A stretch of 64,000 nt of DNA from Aquella oligotrophica. GTDB taxonomy: Bacteria > Pseudomonadota > Gammaproteobacteria > Burkholderiales > UBA11063. A program made the position numbers and the translations under genes. The stretch covers positions 2,480,001-2,544,000 of the forward strand of contig NZ_CP024847.1 of assembly GCF_002892535.1 (NCBI RefSeq), in the 5' to 3' direction. Positions 9,286 through 18,539 of the stretch are shown piece by piece. Under the pieces are notes generated by a model that was given only the letters and a program-made list of their open reading frames with translations, was not told the DNA's origin and did not search any database. The stretch's first letter is position 1. Each line of letters begins with the position of its first letter.

Positions 9286-10199
9286 AAATAATTCCAGCTA
9301 AGTATAATTGCGTGTAGTGTGCGTAGCTCGTGAGTCTCACGAAAAATCACGTCTTCGTTTGGCTTGATCATCAATGGTTTTTTTAACTTACACGATTCTT
9401 TCAGTAATAGCACATAGCGATGTAAGAAGGCAATATATGGCGCGCGAAGTTGCTTTTGGAATGATACCAGATAAGATACTGCCATTACCAGATCCAGAGT
9501 TAATAAGGTAATTTTCAGGATACTAAATACCTTCATCCTTCTTGATAACATCCGCGAATACCGATCCATCACAATTGTCCCCGGAATAATCGGTACTTCA
9601 ACCTCTACCCCATTAGTTATCTTCCCTGTTAGTTCTTCGATCCGAGTCAATACATCGTAAAATCCATTACGCCAAATCCATAGATAATAAAGGCGCGGAA
9701 AGAATAATAATGCACTCATTACTAATGAGGTAGCCAAAAGTGTTTGCATAGCGTGATTGATTGCAATATAAAAATTACTGTCACTACTGCCATAGTTCAA
9801 TGAATATGAAGCTAGACTCAGGATAAGTGGAGCTGGCACAAACATATTTCGTAATTTATATATCGCAACCAGATAAATCAATATTGCATAAAAGAAAACA
9901 AAGAAGACAAAAAATGTCCGGTACGGAGAAAACATCCCAAAGAGAAAAACACTGATAGTGCTACCCAGCAGAGTATAAAAATAAAGGGTAAATTTATCTT
10001 TTAAGCTATTACCAGCCACTTCCGCAGCAAAAGCAGTTAATGGGATATAGAAATAATAAAAATATGGAGTATGGATACTATAGATGAGATTAATTAAAAA
10101 TAGTATCTCTAGAATAAATACTGCTTTTAGCCCGTTAACCCGGTGCTCACCAAAACGGTCGTAATTAACTAGTTTTGTTCTAAGACTATTTATAAACAT
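9270..10199 (-). CDS. FUSC-like inner-membrane protein, first gene of export operon
   Basis: 309 residues with several membrane segments between about 28 and 175 (ILEILFLINLIYSI, FFVFFVFFYAILIYLVAIY, LATSLVMSALLFF) and a cytoplasmic C-terminal half that includes another hydrophobic stretch near 235. It looks like a second FUSC-type half and is probably the partner of the next gene. It is the first gene of the minus-strand run 10199 to 6411. I see no clear promoter. Weakly conserved, so the family call is tentative. Confidence 0.6.
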   Translation of the reverse strand: MFINSLRTKLVNYDRFGEHRVNGLKAVFILEILFLINLIYSIHTPYFYYFYIPLTAFAAEVAGNSLKDKFTLYFYTLLGSTISVFLFGMFSPYRTFFVFFVFFYAILIYLVAIYKLRNMFVPAPLILSLASYSLNYGSSDSNFYIAINHAMQTLLATSLVMSALLFFPRLYYLWIWRNGFYDVLTRIEELTGKITNGVEVEVPIIPGTIVMDRYSRMLSRRMKVFSILKITLLTLDLVMAVSYLVSFQKQLRAPYIAFLHRYVLLLKESCKLKKPLMIKPNEDVIFRETHELRTLHAIILSWNYLCLNK

Positions 10200-10275
10200 A
10201 CTCTGATTTTTTATACATATTTATTGAAATTTCCGCATGGTAAAACGAATTGATATTTTCTCATAATTTATGGGA

Positions 10276-10308
10276 GTATTTTATTTTTTTATTGGTAAAA
10301 TAAAATAC
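10276..10308 (-). terminator. AT-rich hairpin after the orphan 401-residue gene
   Basis: A perfect 12-bp inverted repeat (10276-10287 with 10297-10308, 9-base loop) made almost only of A and T, about 120 bases after the stop of the gene at 10428. It could act as a weak terminator, but its lack of G-C pairs makes this uncertain. Confidence 0.35.
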
Positions 10309-10427
10309 ACTTTTCCAGATTAACCCTATTTTGAGAAAACCTTCGCTCCATCAAAAAGTTCAAAAAAAGGAAATACTTACTTTAAAAGCCTTAAAGCTAT
10401 TTGTAACAATCTGGAAATGTTCTTTAT

Positions 10428-11633
10428 TTATCGAATATTGTTAACTAAAGAAGCTTCAGGATACTCCTCTTCATTAAATTCAACTATTTCAACAGTTCGA
10501 TTAAACTGTTTTCTATAATTTTCATATTCTTCTGTTGTTAGACCATCCCCATCATATAAAATACAAGTATATGATGATAAATTGCCATGTTTTAAATATG
10601 CTATTCCAACCACAAGTTTTGCTTGAGAATGCTGGGTTCTAGATATAATACATCCTAGTTCAAGTAATTTAGCAACTGGAATATTATTATCATTTGTCAA
10701 ATCAATATACATAAAACAATATGCTGTATTTAAACTTTCTAAATAAATATATCTCCTCATTTCAATTAATGAATGTTTCTCCGATTTAATAATTAGCCCG
10801 AGGAAACATTTAGACAATACCCGTCGATAGAACCTATTTGGCCTTAATAATTCAACCATTAATGACTTAATATCTAATAATTGCAACTTAGCTTCTTCGT
10901 TAATGGTATTGATTATATGCTCCCAAATCTCGGAATATCTATCTGCCTCACTTCTTGCCAAATATTGCTCATTATTTTGCAAATTTTCCCAGATACCATC
11001 CTCCAGAATAATAAAATCTGCATCATTAAAGTTCAAATCTCTATTATTTTTTAGATAGTGCGCCAATAACTCTTTTTCCCCACCATTTATCATCATACCC
11101 ATAGGCCTTTTATACATATCCAATTTCATTTGATAATAATGAATAAAGTCTGACACGGTGTCAAGCTCATTTACAATAATATCAAGTGAATCTCTGTGTA
11201 TCGTATGAATTACCAGACCTTCAGATTCTTCAATCATTTTGCTAATAAACTCACTCTCCCCCATAAAAACAGAACATAGGAAAATATTTTTAAATACGTT
11301 ACCATCTAAAATACCATACCCTGGCAATTTAATTTCCTCATTTTTTACAAATATAGTCTTATATGCTCCGATTAACTGATTTATATTTTTAACTTTATGC
11401 TTTTCTTTATAGTGCCCATCGTCTAACTTTACGTTCTTTATTTGCCAAATAAAAATCGTATCATCAAAAATGATAAGTAAATCACATAGTTCTTTACCAT
11501 CTTCTTTTAGTGGTGACTGAAAACACCAATCTTTCAAAAATGAAACCTGAGCTAACTCATATGCAATTAATTCACCAGTCTTTCCCTTCAAATCTGCTGC
11601 TTTTCCTTCTAAATGTCTTGCGTATCTATCCAT
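10428..11633 (-). CDS. Unknown protein with PD-(D/E)XK nuclease-like N-terminus
   Basis: 401 residues, no clear homologue recognised. The N-terminal 70 residues fit the restriction-nuclease fold: a helix with GELIAYE (Glu21), then ELCDLLIIFDDTIFIWQIKN, giving Asp51 and a Gln64-x-Lys66 pair. Mrr-like nucleases use the same D...QxK variant. The rest is mostly helical with a mixed C-terminal region and has no recognisable helicase or methylase. It stands alone, is visibly richer in A and T than its neighbours, and sits between two unrelated operons, all consistent with acquired DNA. Possible defence or DNA-processing role (inference only). Confidence 0.5.
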   Translation of the reverse strand: MDRYARHLEGKAADLKGKTGELIAYELAQVSFLKDWCFQSPLKEDGKELCDLLIIFDDTIFIWQIKNVKLDDGHYKEKHKVKNINQLIGAYKTIFVKNEEIKLPGYGILDGNVFKNIFLCSVFMGESEFISKMIEESEGLVIHTIHRDSLDIIVNELDTVSDFIHYYQMKLDMYKRPMGMMINGGEKELLAHYLKNNRDLNFNDADFIILEDGIWENLQNNEQYLARSEADRYSEIWEHIINTINEEAKLQLLDIKSLMVELLRPNRFYRRVLSKCFLGLIIKSEKHSLIEMRRYIYLESLNTAYCFMYIDLTNDNNIPVAKLLELGCIISRTQHSQAKLVVGIAYLKHGNLSSYTCILYDGDGLTTEEYENYRKQFNRTVEIVEFNEEEYPEASLVNNIR

Positions 11634-11851
11634 ATTACCCCCCTTGAAAATAACTCTTTATTATAACTCGATTTTTAATTCCAACACGTTAATATCGTAT
11701 ATATCTGCCCACCAACATCAGTATTGTTAAAGTTTTCAAGCTTGTCATCCTTATGTTTTTTCAAATTTAAGACAGCCAATTGGGCTTTTATAGTAAAATT
11801 AGTTTAGCATTCAACTTTTAACAAATAAGAATAAGTATCAGGACATAAGCC

Positions 11852-13501
11852 ATGGATTTTTTACAGATTGGATTAGCTTTTATTGAAGGACTGGCATTAA
11901 TAATTTCCCCGTGCATCTTGCCAGTATTACCACTGGTTTTATCGACATCGATAGATGGTGGCAGACGCCGCCCATTTGGAATCATACTCGGATTCATCCT
12001 CACTTTTGCCTTATTCGCCCTTGGTTCACGTCAGTTAGTAGTTTTATTCAATATAAACCTTGATTATATAAAATACGGTTCATTAGCCCTACTTACATTA
12101 CTTGGAGTGTTATTCCTGTCTGAAAAGCTATTGGCACGCTTTGCTAGCCTCACCGAAAGACTAGCCAATTTTGGCATGCAAAGCTCCAATATAAAACGCG
12201 ATGGATTTTTAAGTGGCATTATGATTGGTGCACTTATCGGATTAGTCTGGACACCATGTGCAGGTCCGATTATGGCTTCAGCCTTGATACAAATTATCAG
12301 AGCCGAGCGGAATCTAAATGCAATAATGCTTATTTTTGCCTTTAGCTTTGGTGCTGGCTTACCAATGTTTATCATCTCACTGACCGGAAGGAAATTAATC
12401 ATGAAATTACGCTTCATCAGCAACCATTCAGCACTAGTTCATAAAACATTAGGAATCATGATACTATCAAGTATCGCGTTAATCAGCTTTGGCGTAAATG
12501 CAGCCGATCTGACTAGCTGGAATAATAAAGCTACAGCTGGCTCAGATAAATTACAAGGAGCATTAGCAACGCCATACCCTGCCCCAGAGTTTGCAGCGTC
12601 AGACAAATGGCTAAATACGCCGAATAATCAGCCACTCAGCATCAAAAACCTAAAAGGTAAAGTAGTACTCGTTGATTTTTGGACGTACTCATGCATAAAT
12701 TGCATTCGTACTCTGCCATACATTACCGAATGGGATAAAAAATACCGTAAAGATGGGCTAGTTATCGTTGGGGTTCATGCACCAGAATTTGAATTTGAAA
12801 AAAACATGGATAACGTAAAGCAAGCGATCAGCCGCTATAATATCAAATATCCGGTTGCGATGGATAATAACCTAGATACATGGATTAATTATAATAATCA
12901 GTACTGGCCTGCACATTATTTGATAGACAAAAATGGAATGGTGGTATATACGCATTTTGGTGAAGGACAATATCAGGAAACTGAAAATAATATCCGAGTA
13001 TTACTCGGGCAAAAAACCATCGGGAATAGTACCGAAGATAGCGGGCTAAATTACAATATCAGCCAAACACCAGAAACTTATCTTGGCTATGCTAGAACTG
13101 AAGCTTTTGCAAGCCCGGAAGGAATAATCATGGATAAAGCAAATAACTACTCTTTACCCGGGTTTTTATCGGTAAATAACTGGGCGCTTCAGGGTAACTG
13201 GACGATTCATAAACAGCAAATTGTCTCGGGTAGTGGTAAGTCTGACTTACAGCTAAACTTCAACGCACGTCATGTATATCTGGTATTAGGTAGTGCTAGC
13301 GGGAAGCCAATCAAAGTAAGCCTTAAACTAAACGGGAAAGCTGTTCTGAACACCGCTGGTAAAGACGTAAAAAATAGCAGCGTCACGATTAACAACTATC
13401 GCCTATATGATTTGATTGATCAAGGAAAAGTTGCTAATAGCCTACTTGAAATCAATGCTTCAGAATCAGGAGTTGAAGCTTACGCCTTTACTTTTGGCTA
13501 A
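11852..13501 (+). CDS. DipZ-like CcdA-thioredoxin fusion protein
   Basis: 549 residues. Residues 1-205 are a CcdA-type six-helix membrane domain with its two redox cysteines in ISPCILP (Cys21) and WTPCAGP (Cys136). Residues about 240-390 are a periplasmic thioredoxin/AhpC-TSA domain with the active site SCINC (Cys281, Cys284). Residues about 410-549 form the C-terminal beta-rich DipZ domain. Such proteins carry electrons from cytoplasmic thioredoxin to periplasmic proteins. An AGGA site precedes the ATG. Its stop is only five bases from that of a convergent lipoprotein gene. Confidence 0.88.
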   Translation: MDFLQIGLAFIEGLALIISPCILPVLPLVLSTSIDGGRRRPFGIILGFILTFALFALGSRQLVVLFNINLDYIKYGSLALLTLLGVLFLSEKLLARFASLTERLANFGMQSSNIKRDGFLSGIMIGALIGLVWTPCAGPIMASALIQIIRAERNLNAIMLIFAFSFGAGLPMFIISLTGRKLIMKLRFISNHSALVHKTLGIMILSSIALISFGVNAADLTSWNNKATAGSDKLQGALATPYPAPEFAASDKWLNTPNNQPLSIKNLKGKVVLVDFWTYSCINCIRTLPYITEWDKKYRKDGLVIVGVHAPEFEFEKNMDNVKQAISRYNIKYPVAMDNNLDTWINYNNQYWPAHYLIDKNGMVVYTHFGEGQYQETENNIRVLLGQKTIGNSTEDSGLNYNISQTPETYLGYARTEAFASPEGIIMDKANNYSLPGFLSVNNWALQGNWTIHKQQIVSGSGKSDLQLNFNARHVYLVLGSASGKPIKVSLKLNGKAVLNTAGKDVKNSSVTINNYRLYDLIDQGKVANSLLEINASESGVEAYAFTFG

Positions 13502-13506
13502 CATAA

Positions 13507-13935
13507 TTATAGATTAGGTACCGTTGCAACATTGACGGTACTTTCCAGATTACCAACCGTAAATTGAATACTATTAATTGCTTGATAATCGCTTGCCTGT
13601 GTTGGTGTAAAACTGATTTTGATATTACATGACTGATTTGCAGTAATATACATACAGCCATTATTGCCCGACTCAGTTAAAACCGTAAAAGCTGAGTTAG
13701 GAACAGCCACCGCAATATTATACTGGCTAAAACTTGGTGCAGCATTACTAACAATCGTATTAATAAAAGTCATTGTTGCAGATTCGCCAATTTTTGCCAT
13801 ATAAACTGGAGGATTTACACTGGTTGTAACTTGTAGATATTGATATGTAGAAGAGCTAGAACCAGAGTTACAACCTACGATAATAAGTGCCAACAATCCA
13901 ATCCCTGCTAAGGATAAAGTTTTTTGCGCCAACAT
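13507..13935 (-). CDS. Small lipoprotein with immunoglobulin-like beta domain
   Basis: 142 residues with a lipoprotein signal (LIIVGC lipobox) followed by a Ser-rich linker. The body alternates short beta strands and contains MTFINTIVSNAAPSFSQYNI, then NQSCNIKISFTPTQ, a pattern seen in HYDIN/choice-of-anchor type Ig-like domains, with two internal cysteines (GCMYI, QSCNI) able to form a disulfide. Possible substrate of the neighbouring DipZ-like protein, though the two genes are convergent. A good promoter lies at 13979-14008. Function unknown. Confidence 0.65.
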   Translation of the reverse strand: MLAQKTLSLAGIGLLALIIVGCNSGSSSSTYQYLQVTTSVNPPVYMAKIGESATMTFINTIVSNAAPSFSQYNIAVAVPNSAFTVLTESGNNGCMYITANQSCNIKISFTPTQASDYQAINSIQFTVGNLESTVNVATVPNL

Positions 13936-13978
13936 TTGCTTCCCTAAAATAATTATAATGAATCTATGATCAAACTAA

Positions 13979-14008
13979 ATAATAAACCAGAATATTAGTT
14001 CTTGTCAA
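13979..14008 (-). promoter_or_regulatory. Promoter of the small lipoprotein gene
   Basis: On the minus strand a consensus TTGACA (14008-14003) and TATTAT (13984-13979) are 18 bases apart, about 45 bases before the start codon at 13935. Confidence 0.7.
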
Positions 14009-14259
14009 TTGAAAGCATCGATTATTAGTTATTTCTTCATCACTTACGTCATTGGATCTCTTTCATAAGCAATTATTTCACTCCTAGACTTAGGAATAAA
14101 AATGTTGAAAGACAAAATTTATATGAGAGTCAAATGAGTAGCGCAAAAATCATTATGACAACAATTCTCTACTCAAACATTAAGAAAGGTGAATCTGTTA
14201 GTATTTTTGTACCTAACTAACTTTTTATGATAGATATTATCTAAAATTTAATAAAACAA
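14009..14259. other. Intergenic region without a recognised feature
   Basis: This stretch, part of the 377-bp gap between the small lipoprotein gene and the VOC gene, is AT-rich, has stops in all frames and shows no promoter, RNA or repeat that I can support. Confidence 0.5.
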
Positions 14260-14276
14260 ACCAGCTAGTCGCTGGT
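14260..14276 (-). terminator. Terminator of the VOC-family gene
   Basis: A 6-bp stem ACCAGC/GCTGGT with a 5-base loop, followed on the minus strand by a T-rich tract, about 36 bases after the stop of the gene at 14313. Confidence 0.6.
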
Positions 14277-14312
14277 ATTCTGTTTCATTTCCACCCCATT
14301 AAATCCAGCTGC

Positions 14313-14822
14313 TTATTTATAAGCTCCTGCGGCATAGTGCAACTCATAAGAATGAGAGTAAATTTCTAGAATATTGCCAAATGGATCTTCGCAATAAACC
14401 ATCCGATAAGGCTTTTCATCTGGATAATAATACCTGACAGGCATACGCTGTTTGCCACCAGCGGCAACAATTTTGGCTGCCAATCCCTCAACATCAGGAT
14501 CTTGAACACAAAAATGGAATAATCCCGTTCTGAATGGGTTAAATTCAGGTTTTGGCAGATCTTTTGTTTGAGGAAATTCAAATAATTCAATACCTATTTT
14601 ATCTGATGTTGACATATGTGCTATTCTAAACTTACCATAACCAGCACCGAAAACATCTTGGCACATTATTCCAATTGCGGTATTTGGATCCTCAAGAACT
14701 TCGGTTGGGCGCATTATGATATAAAACCCCAATACGGATTCGTAAAATTCAACTGCCTTGTTCAAATCTGGAACAGTTATACCGATATGCGAAAAGGCTC
14801 TAGGATATGTTTGCTGCGTCAT
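14313..14822 (-). CDS. VOC/glyoxalase-fold metalloenzyme
   Basis: 169 residues with two glyoxalase half-modules: FSHIGITVPDLNKAVEFYESVLG at the N-terminus and a second starting GLFHFCVQDPDVEG, ending in YCEDPFGNILEIYSHSYE. The candidate metal ligands of this superfamily (His12, a central Glu, His in FHFCV, and Glu in NILEIY) are in place. Members include lactoylglutathione lyases and ring-cleavage dioxygenases; the substrate cannot be told. Single gene with its own terminator. Confidence 0.8.
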   Translation of the reverse strand: MTQQTYPRAFSHIGITVPDLNKAVEFYESVLGFYIIMRPTEVLEDPNTAIGIMCQDVFGAGYGKFRIAHMSTSDKIGIELFEFPQTKDLPKPEFNPFRTGLFHFCVQDPDVEGLAAKIVAAGGKQRMPVRYYYPDEKPYRMVYCEDPFGNILEIYSHSYELHYAAGAYK

Positions 14823-14999
14823 CGATTATCTTCCTTATATTGCAAAAATTTTTGAAAGAGTAAATTTAGCAGCTATTTAAACTAAAGTCAAATAAGCTTC
14901 AAGAATGTTTTACTAATTTCTATCATCTGACAAGAAATAAATCCAAACAGTTGACAACAAATTGATAAAATACTGCAACTATTAATCTAACAAGCACCC

Positions 15000-16022
15000 A
15001 TGAAATTACAAACAATAATTGAAAGCCACTGGTACAGCAAATTTGACCCTATAATCGGCGTAGTAATGTTTCCTTTTAGCCTGATTTATGAACTAATTGT
15101 CAGGATACGTTGGTTGTTATTTAAATTAGGCTTGAAAAAATCAAGCAAATTACCTGTGCCAGTAGTAATAATAGGTAATATCAGTGTTGGTGGTGCGGGT
15201 AAAACACCATTAACTAAGATGCTCGCAACTGAACTAAATCAGCGCGGAATAAATACCGGAATTATCTTACGCGGCTATAAAGGTAGCAGCAAAGATGCCA
15301 GAATAGTTTTGCCTGAAGATTACAGTAGTCTAGTTGGTGATGAAGCGCTAATTTATGCTCAAGCTGGTTTTAAGGTAGCTATTGGCAGTAAGCGTGTAGA
15401 AGCAGCCAAGCTACTTCTAGCTACATATCCAGAGATACAGTTAATCCTCGCCGATGATGGCATGCAACACTATTACCTAAAACGAGATCTCGAAATATGC
15501 GTGATCGATAGTAGCCGCATTCTTGGTAATCAACAGGTGCTGCCGCTTGGTCCATTGCGTGAGCCGATGTCTAGGCTAAAAACAATAGATTATTTTGCGA
15601 TTAATGGTAAACATAATCAAGAGCAGTTAAATAAAATTTTGACTAAATATGGTAAACCAGTAATTTATCAGGAACTGCGCTTTATCAATTTTTATAATCC
15701 AGTATTGGATAAAGTAACCACAGTTGAAGAACTGAATAAAATTAGCGAGCTTCTACCGATGGCAGCAATTGGCAATCCACAACGCTTTTATTACTTTCTC
15801 AAAGACCTAGGGGTAAATTTTTGTAAAGTTAAATCATTACCCGATCACCATGACTATGTGATTAGTGATATTCCAGATAATTACACGATAATAACTACAG
15901 AAAAAGACTATACCAAACTTGCGAAATTTAAAAATAAACAAATCTGGGTAGCAAATGTCAGCGCAGAACTAAGCGATGAATCACTAATTGATAAAATAGT
16001 CAGCCTAGTTAAGCACCAATAA
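15000..16022 (+). CDS. lpxK: Tetraacyldisaccharide 4'-kinase
   Basis: 340 residues. It phosphorylates the lipid A precursor at the 4' position on the inner face of the cytoplasmic membrane. A membrane-anchoring hydrophobic segment lies near residues 18-35, the Walker A motif ISVGGAGKTP at 61-70, and the LpxK-typical ADDGMQHYYLKRD stretch near 160, which contains the catalytic Asp and His. Its presence shows the organism makes hexa-acyl-type lipid A with a 4' phosphate. The GH20 gene follows after 18 bases and may share its transcript. Confidence 0.96.
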   Translation: MKLQTIIESHWYSKFDPIIGVVMFPFSLIYELIVRIRWLLFKLGLKKSSKLPVPVVIIGNISVGGAGKTPLTKMLATELNQRGINTGIILRGYKGSSKDARIVLPEDYSSLVGDEALIYAQAGFKVAIGSKRVEAAKLLLATYPEIQLILADDGMQHYYLKRDLEICVIDSSRILGNQQVLPLGPLREPMSRLKTIDYFAINGKHNQEQLNKILTKYGKPVIYQELRFINFYNPVLDKVTTVEELNKISELLPMAAIGNPQRFYYFLKDLGVNFCKVKSLPDHHDYVISDIPDNYTIITTEKDYTKLAKFKNKQIWVANVSAELSDESLIDKIVSLVKHQ

Positions 16023-16040
16023 ATAAGGATCAGGATAAAC

Positions 16041-18350
16041 ATGAATAAACAGAAAAAACTTTTGCTTTTAGCTATTAGTACAGGAATAGGCTATGCCAAC
16101 GCCGCGAGTAGCAGCCAATTACAGATAAAGCAGGTAATCGTTGGTCCGCAAACAGGAGATAAACCAACTAATTTTTCAATCAATGTCAGTCTAATCAATA
16201 ACTATAAGGATATTGATAATTGGCAATTTGGTTTTTATATGCCAAGAAATTTTCGTAAAACTAGCAAAAGTAATCTAAATCTGACTATGAAAATTTGTGA
16301 TAATACCAATCAATGCGCTCCACTTAGTTACCAAAAAGCCAAATTTACTGATCCAGATTTAAGTACTGTATTTACAACGATTGTCAAACCACAAGGAAAA
16401 TATCCGCTACAAAAAGGCAAAAAATACCAGATTAGCCTCTTGCATAATAGCTCAAGTAGTCCACAAAATTACGCCTCATTTCCGCAAAATTTCTTTATTA
16501 CTGATGATGATAGCGTGATTAATTTAGCGACAAATTATGCTAGCTATAACTTAACATCAGCGACCAATAAACAAAATCAAGTAGCAAACCAAAAACGAAT
16601 CAGTAATAACTGGAGTAATTCTGATACTACAGAGCCGATTGTTAATATTATTCCCATGCCAACCCAAGTTACCGCAATTAATAGTAGTAATCCGTTTATT
16701 CTCGATGATAATCTGGCAATTCATAATCTAGCTGAACTAGATAAAGAGCAACTAAAATTCTGGCAACAAGCGTTAAAGCAGGATCATGATTTAACACCAG
16801 ATATAGATACTAAAGACGCCACCTCTGGAATCATTCTAAATAAAGTAAGCAATAGCAAAATGGAAAATCCAGAAGGCTATGATATCGAAATTACAGCAAA
16901 AGCAATTACTATTAATGCCAGTAATGCTGCCGGATTTTTTTATGCCTTACAAAGTCTTCGCCAGCTATGGTTTAAAAATACAGCTATCCCAAGCATGACA
17001 ATTCTTGATACACCTAAATTTAAATATCGCGGAATATTGCTTGATGTTGCTAGGCATTATTTCACACCTAAAGAGCTAAAAAACTTTATTGATGTAATGG
17101 CTACTAGCAAACTAAATACTCTACACTTGCATCTATCTGATGATGAAGCATTTAGACTAGAACTTGACAATTACCCGGATTTGGCAAAAAAAGCTAGTCA
17201 TCGTGGTTATGGACAATTAATTGGTCCTATAGCATTCCCACAGAAAAACCTTGGTAAAACCAGCAAAGATGAAAAAGTTGCAACTGCGGATAGCGATTAT
17301 GGTGGCAGCTATTCAAGTGATGATATTCGCGATTTGATAAAGTATGCCAACTCCCGACAAATAACCATTATCCCAGAAATTGACATCCCGGGGCATTCGC
17401 GCGCAATGATGAAAGCAATGCCCGAAGCATTCTATGAACCGGAAGATCATAGTGAATATGCTGGCTACGGCGATGATAGTATCCCGGTCTGCGCATATGG
17501 TAGTAGTACTAAACTTGGTAAAAAATTTACTAGCGCTATTACTGGCATCCTCAATGATACAGCTAGTTTATTTAGTAACCAAACGACCCTTTATGCCACA
17601 AATAATGAAGTGAGTATCGGTGGTGATGAAGTGTTTAAAGGTACTTGGAAAGATGCTCCGTCCTGTCAGGTTTCACCATGGAATAGCATGTCAGAAACCG
17701 AAAAAGAACATTATTTCTTAGGTATGCTAAACGACGATGCTAAAGTAAATAAATTGAAACTATCTGGCTGGCATGAGTTTCTTACTGATAAAAATGGCAA
17801 TGTAAATAACAGTAATGCCATAGCTAACGATGATGTTGGTCATGTCTGGGTATGGAATAACTACTCGGTGAAGTCGTCAGCTATTGCAACTAAACTTGCT
17901 AATGCCAATTATCCAGTTGTCCTAGATTATTCTGATTATCTATATATGAATATGACCTATAATGCAGATATTCATGAACCCGGGTTTTATGGTGATACTA
18001 AATTCAGTGATACCAATGCCTTATTAAGTTCAGTCAATCCAGTTGCCAAGACGCTTAAAAGTACTAAACACCCTGAACAGATTTTGGGTATCGAAGGAGC
18101 ACTTTGGACAGATATTATCCCAAGTTATAGCCAGCTACAATATATGGCATTCCCGAAAATTGCCGGGCTAGCTGAAGCTGCATGGTCGTACTCTAGCTAT
18201 GCCAGTGCAAAACCACAATGGCAATCATTAGCAAGTAGGCTTGGCTGTGGTAAGACCGGATTTTTGGCTTATTTAAATCAGACCTATAGTATAATCTATC
18301 GTGGCTATCCAAATGGAATCAAGCTTGAAGCACCATTATTGTGTAACTGA
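16041..18350 (+). CDS. Secreted beta-N-acetylhexosaminidase, GH20 (chitobiase type)
   Basis: 769 residues with a Sec signal (MNKQKKLLLLAISTGIGYANA). Residues about 25-165 resemble the CHB/HEX carbohydrate-binding domain, about 195-325 the GH20b beta-alpha domain, and from about 328 the catalytic barrel (KYRGILLDVARHYFTPKEL, LHLHLSDDEAFRLE, IPEIDIPGHSRAMM). The catalytic Asp-Glu pair is in IGGDEVFKG (Asp529, Glu530). It would release GlcNAc from chitin oligomers in the periplasm or outside, complementing the chitinase and LPMO farther along. An AGGATCAGGA site precedes the ATG. Confidence 0.93.
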   Translation: MNKQKKLLLLAISTGIGYANAASSSQLQIKQVIVGPQTGDKPTNFSINVSLINNYKDIDNWQFGFYMPRNFRKTSKSNLNLTMKICDNTNQCAPLSYQKAKFTDPDLSTVFTTIVKPQGKYPLQKGKKYQISLLHNSSSSPQNYASFPQNFFITDDDSVINLATNYASYNLTSATNKQNQVANQKRISNNWSNSDTTEPIVNIIPMPTQVTAINSSNPFILDDNLAIHNLAELDKEQLKFWQQALKQDHDLTPDIDTKDATSGIILNKVSNSKMENPEGYDIEITAKAITINASNAAGFFYALQSLRQLWFKNTAIPSMTILDTPKFKYRGILLDVARHYFTPKELKNFIDVMATSKLNTLHLHLSDDEAFRLELDNYPDLAKKASHRGYGQLIGPIAFPQKNLGKTSKDEKVATADSDYGGSYSSDDIRDLIKYANSRQITIIPEIDIPGHSRAMMKAMPEAFYEPEDHSEYAGYGDDSIPVCAYGSSTKLGKKFTSAITGILNDTASLFSNQTTLYATNNEVSIGGDEVFKGTWKDAPSCQVSPWNSMSETEKEHYFLGMLNDDAKVNKLKLSGWHEFLTDKNGNVNNSNAIANDDVGHVWVWNNYSVKSSAIATKLANANYPVVLDYSDYLYMNMTYNADIHEPGFYGDTKFSDTNALLSSVNPVAKTLKSTKHPEQILGIEGALWTDIIPSYSQLQYMAFPKIAGLAEAAWSYSSYASAKPQWQSLASRLGCGKTGFLAYLNQTYSIIYRGYPNGIKLEAPLLCN

Positions 18351-18369
18351 TTTTACCCATGTATTTAAT

Positions 18370-18466
18370 TTTCAGAGGTATAAAATGAATTTTAACGATT
18401 TTGCGGACTGGTTCGTCGTTTTGAACCCGTCCGCCATGAGGAAAAATTTGTTTTATACCTCTGAAA
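18370..18466. repeat. 97-bp nested palindromic element
   Basis: Perfect 16-bp terminal inverted repeats (18370-18385 with 18451-18466, beginning TTTCAGAGGTATAAAA) continue inward with six more pairs after a two-base mismatch. An inner hairpin pairs GCGGAC (18403-18408) with GTCCGC (18429-18434) and GGTTC (18410-18414) with GAACC (18423-18427), loop 8 bases. The whole can fold as one long hairpin. It lies between the GH20 gene and the PhnB-like gene. I see no transposase and no clear target duplication. It could be a MITE-like element or a structured RNA. Confidence 0.75.
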
Positions 18467-18539
18467 TGGCTTATCTGCGTAATATGAGTTATTTAACTGA
18501 TGTTACAATCTAAAATATTAATTTTCTCTGGAGTTTATT

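Noticed and set aside
18301-18513. A 70-codon plus-strand reading frame over the end of the GH20 gene
   Set aside because: It overlaps the GH20 coding region and the palindromic element, has no ribosome site and encodes a chance sequence.
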